A stretch of DNA of 28,757 bases from a virus. The DNA lies in IMG/VR virus record IMGVR_UViG_3300034104_001445, positions 1 through 28,757 of that record, one strand, 5' to 3'. Below are positions 1 through 7,261 of this stretch, in pieces. Each line of letters opens with the position of its first letter. Position 1 is the stretch's first letter. The notes under the pieces are model-generated. The model was not told where the DNA came from, ran no database searches, and was given only the letters and a program-made list of their open reading frames with translations. A program made the position numbers and the translations under genes.

Positions 1-662
1 GAACGTTTCACCTAGATGCTGCAAAAGGTACATTCACACATAGTGGGAGTACAGATACACTTACAGCTAATCACACAAGTGGTAGTGGTATAGGATTGTT
101 AATCACTAAGGGTGGTGCTAATGAAGGCCTTAAAGTCAATAAGACATCAGGTAGTGGTAACGCTGCTACAATCATTGGTACATTAGAAGCTACTACAATA
201 GTTAAGACTGGGGGTACATCTACTGAGTTCTTGATGGCTGATGGTAGCACAAGTTTACAATCTAATGCGTTCCCTTTATTTGGTGCTGCAATGGGAAATG
301 TAATTGGAGCAGCAACACCAGTAACAAGGTTTTTTGCTTTTTTAGGTTTAACTGCTAATACAGCAGAAAATCAAAGACAAATACCAGTTCCTTATGCTGT
401 AACTTTTAAAAATTTCTTTTGCTTTTTTGGAGTAGGTGCTAGTCAACCAGCAAGTGGTAGTTTAGTTTTGACAATTAGAAAAAATGGAGTTGATACAGCA
501 ATAACAATTACTATTCCTGCAGGTAGTTCAATTGGCACTTATTCAGACACAACAAATTCAGAATCTTTTGCAGCAGGTGATTTAATTTCTGTAAAAGCAG
601 TAAATAATGCAATTTCTGTAGCCTCTGGAAATATTACATCACTTACTTTGGGAACAATATGA
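1..662 (+). CDS. Tail-fibre-like protein, C-terminal part (5' end outside the window)
   Basis: The frame is open from base 3 with no stop upstream, so the start is missing; about 219 residues are visible. The visible N-terminal part is low-complexity and rich in Gly, Ser and Thr, with two similar stretches (SGSGIGLLITKGG and SGSGNAATIIGTL) followed by TGGTSTEFLMADGST, a segment type I associate with fibre or appendage proteins of Bacteroidota phages. The last 130 residues look like one beta-rich globular domain ending in LTLGTI, a plausible receptor-binding tip. The stop overlaps the next start (ATGA). An alternative internal start is a TTG at 96, but homology to fibre repeats upstream of it argues for a longer protein. 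The frame matches that of the truncated gene at 28289-28757 if the window ends are joined. The family call is by resemblance; the fibre role is likely but unproven. Confidence 0.6.
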   Translation, partial: TFHLDAAKGTFTHSGSTDTLTANHTSGSGIGLLITKGGANEGLKVNKTSGSGNAATIIGTLEATTIVKTGGTSTEFLMADGSTSLQSNAFPLFGAAMGNVIGAATPVTRFFAFLGLTANTAENQRQIPVPYAVTFKNFFCFFGVGASQPASGSLVLTIRKNGVDTAITITIPAGSSIGTYSDTTNSESFAAGDLISVKAVNNAISVASGNITSLTLGTI

Positions 663-832
663 AAATAGAATCTAATAAATACACGTTTTTCCTAGACTCA
701 ACAGATGAGGTATTAGGTACTATCCACTCTCAAATGATTGAGGATTTTAAAGATGCAAGTAAGTTAGAGTACTTTAAACAATTACTTGACGCAGACCCAA
801 ATACAGCATTTACAATTTATAACAATATCTAA
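659..832 (+). CDS. Small hypothetical protein, 57 aa
   Basis: The ATG at 659 overlaps the stop of the fibre gene (ATGA) and its own stop overlaps the next ATG (TAATG), so it fills the gap exactly in a translationally coupled chain. The protein begins MKIESNKYTFFLDSTDEVLG and is acidic with a predicted helical second half (residues about 25-48). I do not recognise the family. Its place after a fibre-like gene suggests a late virion or assembly role, which is only context. Confidence 0.7.
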   Translation: MKIESNKYTFFLDSTDEVLGTIHSQMIEDFKDASKLEYFKQLLDADPNTAFTIYNNI

Positions 833-1281
833 TGGCATACGCTAAAAATGGTGAATTCAATGTGCTCTATCCTACTAGGAGAAGGATGGCTAATATTCTT
901 AAGAGAATACTTAGGAATGATATCGTAGATGGTCAAGGAACATTGGTAGAATCTATCAGAATTAATGCTAAAATCACTAGCTTTGAGAAGTTAGAAATAC
1001 AGATAGTAGCAATGTATTATTTTATTTTCCTTAACAATGGTGCTTTCTTATGGAATGGTGGTGTCATTACTCCTAGAGACTATGTTAACACCTTTACAAA
1101 TGAGCTAAATAACTCAGGAATCACAGCAGAAATATACTCACAGTACACAGAATGGTTAACAAAACGTTATCCAATGCTTAAAGTGGCTGAGATACTTGAG
1201 AAAAATCAGAGAATCACATACACATTTGAGGCACTTGATCCACCAGAAGGATTCAAAGTAGGCTATCCATTAGATGTTTAA
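832..1281 (+). CDS. Hypothetical late protein, 149 aa
   Basis: Starts at the ATG overlapping the upstream stop and ends 12 nt inside the convergent minus-strand gene. It is a mostly helical, soluble-looking protein with a basic patch near the N-terminus (PTRRRMANILKR, residues about 14-25) and an aromatic middle segment (AMYYFIFLNNGAFLWNGG). There is no signal peptide or recognisable motif. The DNA coding PTRRR shares 17 identical bases with the early gene at 9118-9351. Function unknown; position suggests a virion or tail accessory protein. Confidence 0.7.
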   Translation: MAYAKNGEFNVLYPTRRRMANILKRILRNDIVDGQGTLVESIRINAKITSFEKLEIQIVAMYYFIFLNNGAFLWNGGVITPRDYVNTFTNELNNSGITAEIYSQYTEWLTKRYPMLKVAEILEKNQRITYTFEALDPPEGFKVGYPLDV

Positions 1282-2001
1282 TTCTTTCTTCATGGCTAAC
1301 ATGTTGAAGGTCATGATAAGTGGTAGGTTAGTGACCTCTTCAAACTTAGTCAAGTCTTCATTACATAGAGAATAGATTAATCTTTCCCACCCCCACTTTA
1401 ACTGACTCTTTTCTTTTTGTATTTCTTTGGCCTCTTCACTATTGGTAGGCCTTACCTCCTCCTCATCCTCAGCTGTATTGTCATGGAATAAGTTGCCATA
1501 GGTATCCATGAAGTTTTCTCTAAAAGATATGAACTCAGGAATAATACCATAGATGTCATTGATTTTATACTCATCAAACAGCTCATGTCTATCTCTTGGA
1601 CTGAAAGCATACGGCTCATAAATAGTCACACCCCATTCATTGGTAGATTTTTGCCTATACATAATGGATGCAATGTGACCAATGTGCTTATTGTAGTCTT
1701 TTGAAAAGTAGAACTCAAGGTCAATATACTCACCAATGGTTAACTTATCTAGTGGCTTGTAATGATAGTCATCAAGCTGTCTCTTAAAGTTCTTAGATGG
1801 CTCTGAATTAATGTACTTGATGTCAGACAGCATCACAGTGACCTCTTCAATATCTAAGTCTTCAATGTCCTCAGAGTTAATGTCACCTAGTGCAGCGAGA
1901 ATCTCAATCTCTCTACTGAATACTTCTTGAATGCTGTATAAGTCTCTGACCTCTTTGTACTGGAATACATCAATCTCACTCCATGATTTCGGTAGGTACA
2001 T
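1270..2001 (-). CDS. Minus-strand late-region protein, paralogue of its upstream neighbour; possible tail assembly chaperone-like
   Basis: The frame is open to a TTG at 2034, but I choose the ATG at 2001, giving 243 aa starting MYLPKSWSEIDVFQYKEV. It overlaps the end of the preceding minus-strand gene by 26 nt in the +1 frame, so it is probably translated by re-initiation. The first 110 residues align by eye with residues 8-115 of that neighbour: LPKSWSEIDVFQYKEV against VPNQLNELTVQQFETI, LDDYHYKPLDKLTIGEYIDLE against LDGYTYVAFEDQFKLSVKDTK. The tail carries an acidic linker (AEDEEEV, around residue 180) and a helical end. Two overlapping paralogous late genes recall tail assembly chaperone pairs next to tape-measure genes, but here they lie far from the tape measure and on the other strand. 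Function uncertain. Confidence 0.75.
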   Translation of the reverse strand: MYLPKSWSEIDVFQYKEVRDLYSIQEVFSREIEILAALGDINSEDIEDLDIEEVTVMLSDIKYINSEPSKNFKRQLDDYHYKPLDKLTIGEYIDLEFYFSKDYNKHIGHIASIMYRQKSTNEWGVTIYEPYAFSPRDRHELFDEYKINDIYGIIPEFISFRENFMDTYGNLFHDNTAEDEEEVRPTNSEEAKEIQKEKSQLKWGWERLIYSLCNEDLTKFEEVTNLPLIMTFNMLAMKKELNI

Positions 2002-2521
2002 CCTTTGGCATTTGTTTAGATAATTTCTGACCAATTTCTACCAGGTATGGGACTGCTAACTCAGCCTTTAACTCTCTAATCATTTTAGCTTTTAGCTTGA
2101 TGTGTGCATCTACATAGTGCTCAGCTTTTGTCAAGTCAGTACGTTTGAATAAAACTGCTAACAGCTCAGAGATATATCCTTTGTGCTTAGATGCCATAAT
2201 TCTCTCAATGTGCTTAGTGTCTTTAACAGATAGTTTAAACTGGTCCTCAAATGCAACATAAGTGTAACCATCCAATTCTAGTTTGTTCACTAGCTCAGGC
2301 TTTGATTGAATGTCATTGAAAGCTCTTACAATTTCTTTAAACTCTTCAATCTGTACATCATCAAATTCAATTGTAGGAACTCCTAAGAATTCAAATACTT
2401 CTAAATGCTTGTCAATTGCATCTAGCTCTACTTTTCCATGAATAGTTGTGATCGTTTCAAACTGCTGTACTGTCAATTCATTCAATTGATTAGGTACTTC
2501 TTTACCTAGTATTGTTACCAT
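1976..2521 (-). CDS. Minus-strand late-region protein, first gene of a two-gene divergent unit
   Basis: 181 aa starting at the ATG complementary to 2519-2521, read leftward from a 44-bp divergent intergenic region. The protein is acidic in the first half and helical and basic in the second (RELKAELAVPYLVEIGQKLSK), with no membrane segment. It resembles the following gene over the shared N-terminal domain, so the pair probably arose by tandem duplication. A host-type -7 element TATATTTG reading leftward sits at 2538-2545, ending 16 nt before the ATG. I do not recognise a named family; a tail-assembly or head-accessory role is a guess from its place among structural genes. Confidence 0.75.
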   Translation of the reverse strand: MVTILGKEVPNQLNELTVQQFETITTIHGKVELDAIDKHLEVFEFLGVPTIEFDDVQIEEFKEIVRAFNDIQSKPELVNKLELDGYTYVAFEDQFKLSVKDTKHIERIMASKHKGYISELLAVLFKRTDLTKAEHYVDAHIKLKAKMIRELKAELAVPYLVEIGQKLSKQMPKDVPTEIME

Positions 2522-2537
2522 AGATTTTAATTTTTAA

Positions 2538-2545
2538 CAAATATA
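2538..2545 (-). promoter_or_regulatory. Host-type -7 element for the minus-strand gene pair
   Basis: Read on the minus strand this is TATATTTG, a match to the Bacteroidota -7 consensus TAnnTTTG, 16 nt before the minus-strand ATG at 2521. I see no good TTTG/TTG at the expected distance upstream, so the promoter is incomplete or weak. It lies in the same 44-bp gap as the rightward TACAATATAGG element. Confidence 0.5.
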
Positions 2546-2553
2546 AGAACTTT

Positions 2554-2564
2554 TACAATATAGG
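2554..2564 (+). promoter_or_regulatory. Putative phage late promoter element TACAATATAGG, copy 1
   Basis: TACAATATAGG is followed by one base (C) and then the ATG of the prohead protease gene at 2566. The same 11 bases occur at 5044, 19439 and 21418, always before late genes. TACAAT resembles a sigma-70 -10 box and would place the transcript start within a few bases of the ATG. It does not match the host TAnnTTTG element. An A-rich stretch lies 12-16 nt upstream in all four copies. The promoter function is inferred from position and recurrence. Confidence 0.55.
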
Positions 2565-2565
2565 C

Positions 2566-3438
2566 ATGGATAGACCAGTCTATAAGATTACAATTGAGGA
2601 TGAGTATGCTGATGGTGAGAACTTAGGCATAGAAATGATTGCTTTCACATCTAAACCTGCTATTAAGGTTAAAGGTATGGCATTCAATTCTCATGTAGCT
2701 ATGGCATTCAAGGATGATGTTAAAATGAGAGTTGTTGCACCAGCAATGATTCCTATGAACATCTACAGAAAAGATGAGGATGGTGAAGAGTATGATGTAC
2801 AATTCACAGAAGAAGTCATTGAGGCTATCCATTCTAAGTTCATGCAGAATCTACAGAACAAGGACATCTTTAACCTGGAGCATGATGCTAGTGAAAAAGT
2901 ACCAGCATACATCCTAGAGGCTTGGATAGTTGATAGTCCTAAAACTGACAAAGCATTCACTACTTATGGCATTGAAGTACCAAAAGGTACATTGATGTTG
3001 AATAGTCAAGTGACAGACAGAGCTTATTATGATGAGCTTGTTGAGTCAGGTCAAGTAGGCTATTCAATTGAGGGCTTTCTAGGTATGAAATTATCGGAAC
3101 AAATTAAATTAAATACTATGAAATTACCTGACGGAGAACATCTAATTGAAGGCAAAATCTATGTTGTAACAGACGGAGAAGTTGTTGAGATTAAAGATGT
3201 ACCTACAGAGATGGAAGCTGAGTTATCAGTTGACCCAGCTGTAGATGCTGAAGCTATTATTGCTATTGTGAGACCTTTATTAGAGGAGCACATGAATTCA
3301 GTTATCTCTATGATTGCGGCCCTTAAGAATCAAATTGAGGAGAGCATCACAGTAGAGACTGAAGAAGAAGTTGAGCCAGTTGCATTGACTGCTCACGAAA
3401 AGTTCAAAGAGTTTGTAAAATTTTCAAAATCAAAATAA
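2566..3438 (+). CDS. Prohead protease, XkdF-like (peptidase S78_2 type), with scaffold-like C-terminus
   Basis: 290 aa. Residues about 50-175 carry the pattern of the XkdF-like phage serine protease family: APAMIPMNIYR (58-68), a conserved His-Asp in NLEHDA (H106, D107), EAWIVDSPKTDKAF (118-131) and GYSIEGF (165-171, with Ser167). In this family the enzyme processes the capsid precursor and scaffold during head maturation. From about residue 215 the protein becomes acidic and helical (residues 225-290, with an EEEVEP stretch), typical of a fused scaffolding segment; I see no separate scaffold gene. It directly precedes the capsid gene, separated by one base. The ATG lies one base after the TACAATATAGG element. 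Catalytic assignment of single residues is from family resemblance. Confidence 0.8.
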   Translation: MDRPVYKITIEDEYADGENLGIEMIAFTSKPAIKVKGMAFNSHVAMAFKDDVKMRVVAPAMIPMNIYRKDEDGEEYDVQFTEEVIEAIHSKFMQNLQNKDIFNLEHDASEKVPAYILEAWIVDSPKTDKAFTTYGIEVPKGTLMLNSQVTDRAYYDELVESGQVGYSIEGFLGMKLSEQIKLNTMKLPDGEHLIEGKIYVVTDGEVVEIKDVPTEMEAELSVDPAVDAEAIIAIVRPLLEEHMNSVISMIAALKNQIEESITVETEEEVEPVALTAHEKFKEFVKFSKSK

Positions 3439-3439
3439 A

Positions 3440-4372
3440 ATGACACGTAACCTAAAATTCGACCTAGACATCGAAACAAATGCACTTTTGTGTGCAAACC
3501 CAGATGAGTTTTATTCAAAAGCATACTTATCAAGTCCTGACATTGCTAACAACTTCAGAACTTTACCAGGTATCAAGAGCAAAACTAAATTAGCAAATGT
3601 TACTTTTGGTAGCTTATTGCAAGCATCAACTTGTAATTTCAATGCACCAACTGATTCATTGGATGCTATTGACATTGACGTATGTCCTTTGTCAGCTATG
3701 GCTCAACTTTGTCAATTTGACTTAGAGCAGTCTTTCTTAGCTTTGCAAATGTCTCAAGGCTCAAATGGTGACTTCACTGTTGCATCATTTATGTCTTACT
3801 ACTGGAATGAAATGGCTAATGTTATTGGTCAAGATTTAGAGTTATTAAGATGGCAAGGTGACACAACATCTGAGGATGATTTATTAGGACTTTGTAATGG
3901 TTACTTAGTTCAGTTGTGTGGTGATGTTGCTGTTAATGGCTTATGGTCTGCTGCTGTAACTACTGCAAATGTATTGACTGTATTAGAGTCTGTTGTCAAC
4001 GCTGCTCCTAATGCAATTGTACGTAAAAAAGCAGACTTAAGATTGTATGTGTCAACAAACGTAGCTAATGCTTATGAGTTGAAAGCAGCACAAGGTAACA
4101 CTCAGACTTATGTTACTTTACCATTAGGATTGACTTTCTTAGGAATTCCTATAGTAGTATGTGAAGGTATGCCTGACAACACTATTGTATTGACATTGAA
4201 AAACAACCTAGTATACGCATTTGATGCTGAAGGTGACTCTAAGGCTTTGAAAGCAGTTAACTTGTCTGACTCAGTTGCTGAGCCATACTTGAGAACAAGA
4301 GCTAATTTAAAAGCTGGTTTCCACTATACAAACCCTTCTGAGATTGTTGTATACAACGTATGTTTTGACTAA
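3440..4372 (+). CDS. Major capsid protein (HK97-fold type)
   Basis: 310 aa beginning MTRNLKFDLDIET. It follows the protease by one base and is followed by a strong hairpin terminator, the usual setting of the most highly expressed head gene. Sequence signs are LELLRWQGD in the middle (a common E-loop/spine-helix segment in Bacteroidota phage capsids), the A-domain-like run LPLGLTFLGIPIVVCEGMPDNTIVLT, and a C-terminal beta strand pair (GFHYTNPSEIVVYN). Several cysteines (about eight) are scattered through it. Length fits a small siphovirus capsid protein after processing. The call rests on context plus these segments. Confidence 0.85.
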   Translation: MTRNLKFDLDIETNALLCANPDEFYSKAYLSSPDIANNFRTLPGIKSKTKLANVTFGSLLQASTCNFNAPTDSLDAIDIDVCPLSAMAQLCQFDLEQSFLALQMSQGSNGDFTVASFMSYYWNEMANVIGQDLELLRWQGDTTSEDDLLGLCNGYLVQLCGDVAVNGLWSAAVTTANVLTVLESVVNAAPNAIVRKKADLRLYVSTNVANAYELKAAQGNTQTYVTLPLGLTFLGIPIVVCEGMPDNTIVLTLKNNLVYAFDAEGDSKALKAVNLSDSVAEPYLRTRANLKAGFHYTNPSEIVVYNVCFD

Positions 4373-4382
4373 CATTAATACA

Positions 4383-4411
4383 AGGGGAGTAGTAAGTGCT
4401 CCCCTATTTTT
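4383..4411 (+). terminator. Rho-independent terminator after the capsid gene
   Basis: AGGGGAG (4383-4389) pairs perfectly with CTCCCCT (4399-4405) around a 9-nt loop, followed by A and five T. It lies 11 nt after the capsid stop. No promoter that I recognise lies between it and the next gene, so it may be leaky and act to set the ratio of capsid to downstream proteins. Confidence 0.8.
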
Positions 4412-4433
4412 AACCTTTAAAACATAAAAAAAC

Positions 4434-4970
4434 ATGGCATGTGATGCACTTCAAACCATCCTTAAGAGTTGTGATAACAACACTGGTGGTATTTATAAAT
4501 TTTACGTCAATCAACAAGATAATGTTGACATGACTACATTGACAGTTGATGCTGGTGATGACTACCTAATTGATAACTTAGACTTAGTAGGTGGAGCTGA
4601 TCCATTTATTGAATTTGAATTCAGACGTAACACTTCAAGCTACACTGAGGAGTCAAACATTGACTTAATCAACGGCTCTTCATTTGTTACTCAGACAATT
4701 AACTTGATGTTTCACAGACGTGAGTCAGTTAAGTCTAGTGCAATCAAGGTGTTAGGCTCAGGTCAGCAATACTTAAGTGGTATTGTTCAAGATGCTAATG
4801 GCTTGTACTGGTTTTTCCCTTACTTGCAGTTGACTGCTACTGGTGAAGGCTCTGGTACAGCTAGAGCAGATGGTTCTAAGTATTCAATCACTTTGCTTGC
4901 AGAGAATGAATTTTTAGCTTACCAAATTGAGGCATCTGTAGTGGATACTTTAACAACAGTAGCTCCCTAA
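4434..4970 (+). CDS. Probable major tail tube protein
   Basis: 178 aa starting MACDALQTILKSCDNNTGG. The protein is beta-rich and contains QDANGLYWFFPYLQLTATGEGSG followed by a regular strand pattern ending SKYSITLLAENEFLAYQIEASV. That C-terminal arrangement (an LTA.....GTA..D..K.SITL.AE segment) is what I associate with tail tube proteins of Bacteroidota siphoviruses. It sits between the capsid gene and the portal, which is not the classical place, but no better tube candidate is visible. The 61-nt spacer before it contains the capsid terminator and an A-rich leader. The gene is closed by another terminator at 4996-5024. Tube function is probable, not certain. Confidence 0.65.
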   Translation: MACDALQTILKSCDNNTGGIYKFYVNQQDNVDMTTLTVDAGDDYLIDNLDLVGGADPFIEFEFRRNTSSYTEESNIDLINGSSFVTQTINLMFHRRESVKSSAIKVLGSGQQYLSGIVQDANGLYWFFPYLQLTATGEGSGTARADGSKYSITLLAENEFLAYQIEASVVDTLTTVAP

Positions 4971-4995
4971 TCTATTCTTCTCCATAGATAAAGAG

Positions 4996-5024
4996 GCCTT
5001 GCAGAAATGTAAGGCTTTTTTTTT
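4996..5024 (+). terminator. Rho-independent terminator after the tail tube gene
   Basis: GCCTT (4996-5000) pairs with AAGGC (5011-5015) around a 10-nt loop and is followed by nine T residues (5016-5024). It separates the capsid/tail-tube unit from a new putative late promoter at 5044. A TTG at 4999 that could extend the next gene upstream lies inside this stem, which argues against that start. Confidence 0.85.
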
Positions 5025-5043
5025 AATTAAAATTTTCTCTAAG

Positions 5044-5054
5044 TACAATATAGG
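5044..5054 (+). promoter_or_regulatory. Putative phage late promoter element TACAATATAGG, copy 2
   Basis: TACAATATAGG plus T, then the ATG at 5056. It lies 20 nt after a terminator T-tract, exactly where a fresh promoter is needed for the portal unit. This is the clearest of the four copies because a new transcript is required here. Upstream is an AT-rich stretch with AAAA about 12-15 nt before the element. Confidence 0.6.
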
Positions 5055-5055
5055 T

Positions 5056-5391
5056 ATGATATATCTTGAGAAAGACTCAACTAATAGCTTTGTGCTGACC
5101 TTAACTGAGGTTACTACACTATCAAACCCTTACTATTTATTTGAGTTCGAAGATGAGTTTAACACAACAGCTAACCCAATATATTGGCAAGGTGTTGACA
5201 CTTCATTGTGGCCCTCAAGATTTAACCTATTTACTATCACTGACCCTATAGATATTGACTTTATTAAAGGTCAGTACAGATACAAGGTCTATGAAAGCTC
5301 TACACCTACATTAGATCCAGTTGGATTGACAATGATTGAAGAGGGTAGAATGGTAGTAGCTGGTGCAATTATTAACTCAATTTATGACTAA
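5056..5391 (+). CDS. Small structural protein of the Bacteroidota phage type, 111 aa
   Basis: I start it at ATG 5056 (MIYLEKDSTNSFVLTLTEV), directly after the late element; an upstream TTG at 4999 lies in a terminator. The protein is beta-rich with a recurring pattern (SNPYYLFEFEDEF, SRFNLFTIT, GQYRYKVYE, LTMIEEGRMVV) that I recognise from small conserved proteins next to head genes in Bacteroidota phages, possibly an Ig-like decoration or head-fibre component. Its stop overlaps the portal ATG (TAATG). The exact role is not known to me. Confidence 0.75.
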   Translation: MIYLEKDSTNSFVLTLTEVTTLSNPYYLFEFEDEFNTTANPIYWQGVDTSLWPSRFNLFTITDPIDIDFIKGQYRYKVYESSTPTLDPVGLTMIEEGRMVVAGAIINSIYD

Positions 5392-6698
5392 TGGCTTGGT
5401 ATAGTAGATTTATAAACAACAACAAAGGACCAGAAGTAGTAGAAGGCTATCAGTCTTTCAGTACTCCATTTGGTAAAGTAGGTGGTGCTAACTTATCACT
5501 ACCTTATGTCAATGGTAGATACCAGGTGGCTGGCTATATTCCATTTGGCCAGGATAATCTTTTCCCTGAGCTACTTAATCAGCTGTACTATACATCACCT
5601 TTACATGGTGCAATAGTTGACTTTAAGACCAACTCAGTTGTTGGTGGTGGTTATACATTGAAAAATGAAGGAATGACCAATGAAGACAAGCTCAAGCTAT
5701 ACACCTTTGAGAAAAAAATTAAATTAGGCAAAGTAGATAGAGCTATCTCACAGCAGTTGATAGTACATCACAGAGTATACTTCAAGCTGTGCTACAATAA
5801 AAAAAGAGAGCTATATAAAATCTACAATGTGTCACCTGAGAAGGTCAGAGTTGCTAGAGATAAGCAAACATATTTTTTATGTGATGATTGGTCAGCTCGC
5901 ATTGATGTAACTCAAATCAAGAAATACCATCCAAGCAACACAGAATCTGAGCAGTTGTATGTTTATGAAGTAATGACATTAGGTCAAGAATATTACTCAC
6001 TACCACAGTACACCTCAGCTCTTAACTTTGCATTCCTTAGTGGTGAGCTTTCATACTTCGCAAAAAGTAACATTCAAAATAGTGTGTTCCCTTCCTTTGC
6101 TATGATGTTTCCTAAGAGACCACAGTCAGAAGAGGAGAAGTCAATGATTAAGGCTACTATTGATAGGTTAAAAGGTGCAGCTAATGCTGGGAAAGCTGTA
6201 GCATTCTTTGCTAACTCAGCGGACCAACTACCTAAGATTGAATCTTTACCAACAAATGGCAATGATAAACTCTTTCATGAGGCATCAGCTTTGAACACTG
6301 AACAGATTTGTTTTGCTCACACAATTGATCCTATCCTTATGGGTGTTCGTACTACTGGTGCATTAGGTGGTGGAGCTGATATCAAGCAAGCCTATGTGGT
6401 ATTTGAAAAGAATGTAGTAATGCCATTAAGAGCACAAGTAGAAGAGATTATCAATGAGCTTTTAGAGATTGCTAAGATACCAGGTACATACACTATCAAC
6501 AACTTCCAAATAATCAATGAGACAATTGTAGAGATTGAAGGTGACGCATCTAAAACAGCTGATGCTATCAACTCACTATCACCATTGGTGGCTACAAAAG
6601 TACTTAATGCAATGACTCCAAATGAAGTGAGAGCTCTTGCATCTTTACCTCCTATAGAAGGTGGTGACGTAATGCCAACTGAAACACCAACACTATGA
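5391..6698 (+). CDS. Portal protein
   Basis: 435 aa. The portal is the dodecameric ring at the head vertex through which DNA is packaged and ejected. Supporting segments: GYIPFGQDNLFPELLNQLYYTSPLHGAIVDFKTNSVVGGGY near residues 45-90 is the characteristic portal N-terminal core in Bacteroidota phages, YKIYNVSPEKVRVAR lies around 140-155, and ICFAHTIDPILMGVR with TTGALGGGADIKQAY near 305-330 matches the end of the stem/wing region with its long following helix. Length is usual for small siphovirus portals. It overlaps the upstream gene by one base and the downstream gene by four. Its place after rather than before the capsid gene is atypical. Confidence 0.88.
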   Translation: MAWYSRFINNNKGPEVVEGYQSFSTPFGKVGGANLSLPYVNGRYQVAGYIPFGQDNLFPELLNQLYYTSPLHGAIVDFKTNSVVGGGYTLKNEGMTNEDKLKLYTFEKKIKLGKVDRAISQQLIVHHRVYFKLCYNKKRELYKIYNVSPEKVRVARDKQTYFLCDDWSARIDVTQIKKYHPSNTESEQLYVYEVMTLGQEYYSLPQYTSALNFAFLSGELSYFAKSNIQNSVFPSFAMMFPKRPQSEEEKSMIKATIDRLKGAANAGKAVAFFANSADQLPKIESLPTNGNDKLFHEASALNTEQICFAHTIDPILMGVRTTGALGGGADIKQAYVVFEKNVVMPLRAQVEEIINELLEIAKIPGTYTINNFQIINETIVEIEGDASKTADAINSLSPLVATKVLNAMTPNEVRALASLPPIEGGDVMPTETPTL

Positions 6699-7261
6699 TC
6701 TATTTTATAACAGAGACTTACCTTAAGGTCAACACACCAATCACAGCCAATGTAGATGTGACTGACGTTACTCCATACATAGCAACTCAGGCACAGCTTA
6801 GAGTGATGCCTATACTTGGTACAACCTACTATAAATATCTACTTAACAGATACAATATACAAGCACTTACCAATGATGAGACAACACTTGTAGAGTTCAT
6901 TCAGCCAGTGATAGCTTGGAGGTCAGCAGAAGATGCTATCTTTGGATTGACTTATCAGTTAAAAAACAAAGGACTTCAAACTCAGTTTGGTGACTACTCA
7001 GCATCTGTAAGTAGAAATGAGGTAGCATTTGGAATGGAGCACTATGCACAAAAGGCTTCATTTTATGAGCAAAGATTAATCAGATATTTAATAGCTAACA
7101 AAGACCTTTATCCGGGCTTTACAGATAAAACAAACAGAGACACTGACCTTAGACCAATGATAGACGAATGTTCTTGCAATTGCATAGGTCAATGTCATAG
7201 TGGATGCCCTTGTGGTGGGATGAGAGAAAATGGTTATAATAATTCAATACTGATACTATGA
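6695..7261 (+). CDS. Head-completion/connector-like protein with a cysteine-rich C-terminus
   Basis: 188 aa, start overlapping the portal stop (ATGA). Residues about 1-130 form a helical domain (VTPYIATQAQLRVMPILGTTYYKYLLNRYN, then EFIQPVIAWRSAEDAIFGL) of the kind found next to portals in Bacteroidota phages (DUF6712-like) and likely to act as head-tail connector; this assignment is by resemblance and context. The last 30 residues are unusual: six cysteines at 159, 161, 163, 167, 171 and 173 with a His at 168, spaced C-x-C-x-C-x3-C-x3-C-x-C. That looks like a small metal-binding knuckle or disulfide knot appended to the connector. Confidence 0.65.
   Translation: MIYFITETYLKVNTPITANVDVTDVTPYIATQAQLRVMPILGTTYYKYLLNRYNIQALTNDETTLVEFIQPVIAWRSAEDAIFGLTYQLKNKGLQTQFGDYSASVSRNEVAFGMEHYAQKASFYEQRLIRYLIANKDLYPGFTDKTNRDTDLRPMIDECSCNCIGQCHSGCPCGGMRENGYNNSILIL

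Noticed and set aside
280-660. Lower GC in the fibre C-terminal half as a sign of recent transfer
   Set aside because: By hand count it is about 28-40% per 60 bases, which overlaps the range of other genes in the window; too weak to claim.
1976-2034. Programmed frameshift joining the two minus-strand genes
   Set aside because: No slippery heptamer or strong downstream structure is visible, and the second frame has its own ATG at 2001, so re-initiation is simpler. Not excluded.
4999-5055. Upstream TTG extension of the gene at 5056
   Set aside because: The TTG lies inside a terminator stem and the extra residues run through its T-tract; the ATG after the late element is a better start.
6851-6860. 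Partial late-element match TACAATATAC
   Set aside because: It is inside a coding sequence, lacks the final GG and no gene starts after it.
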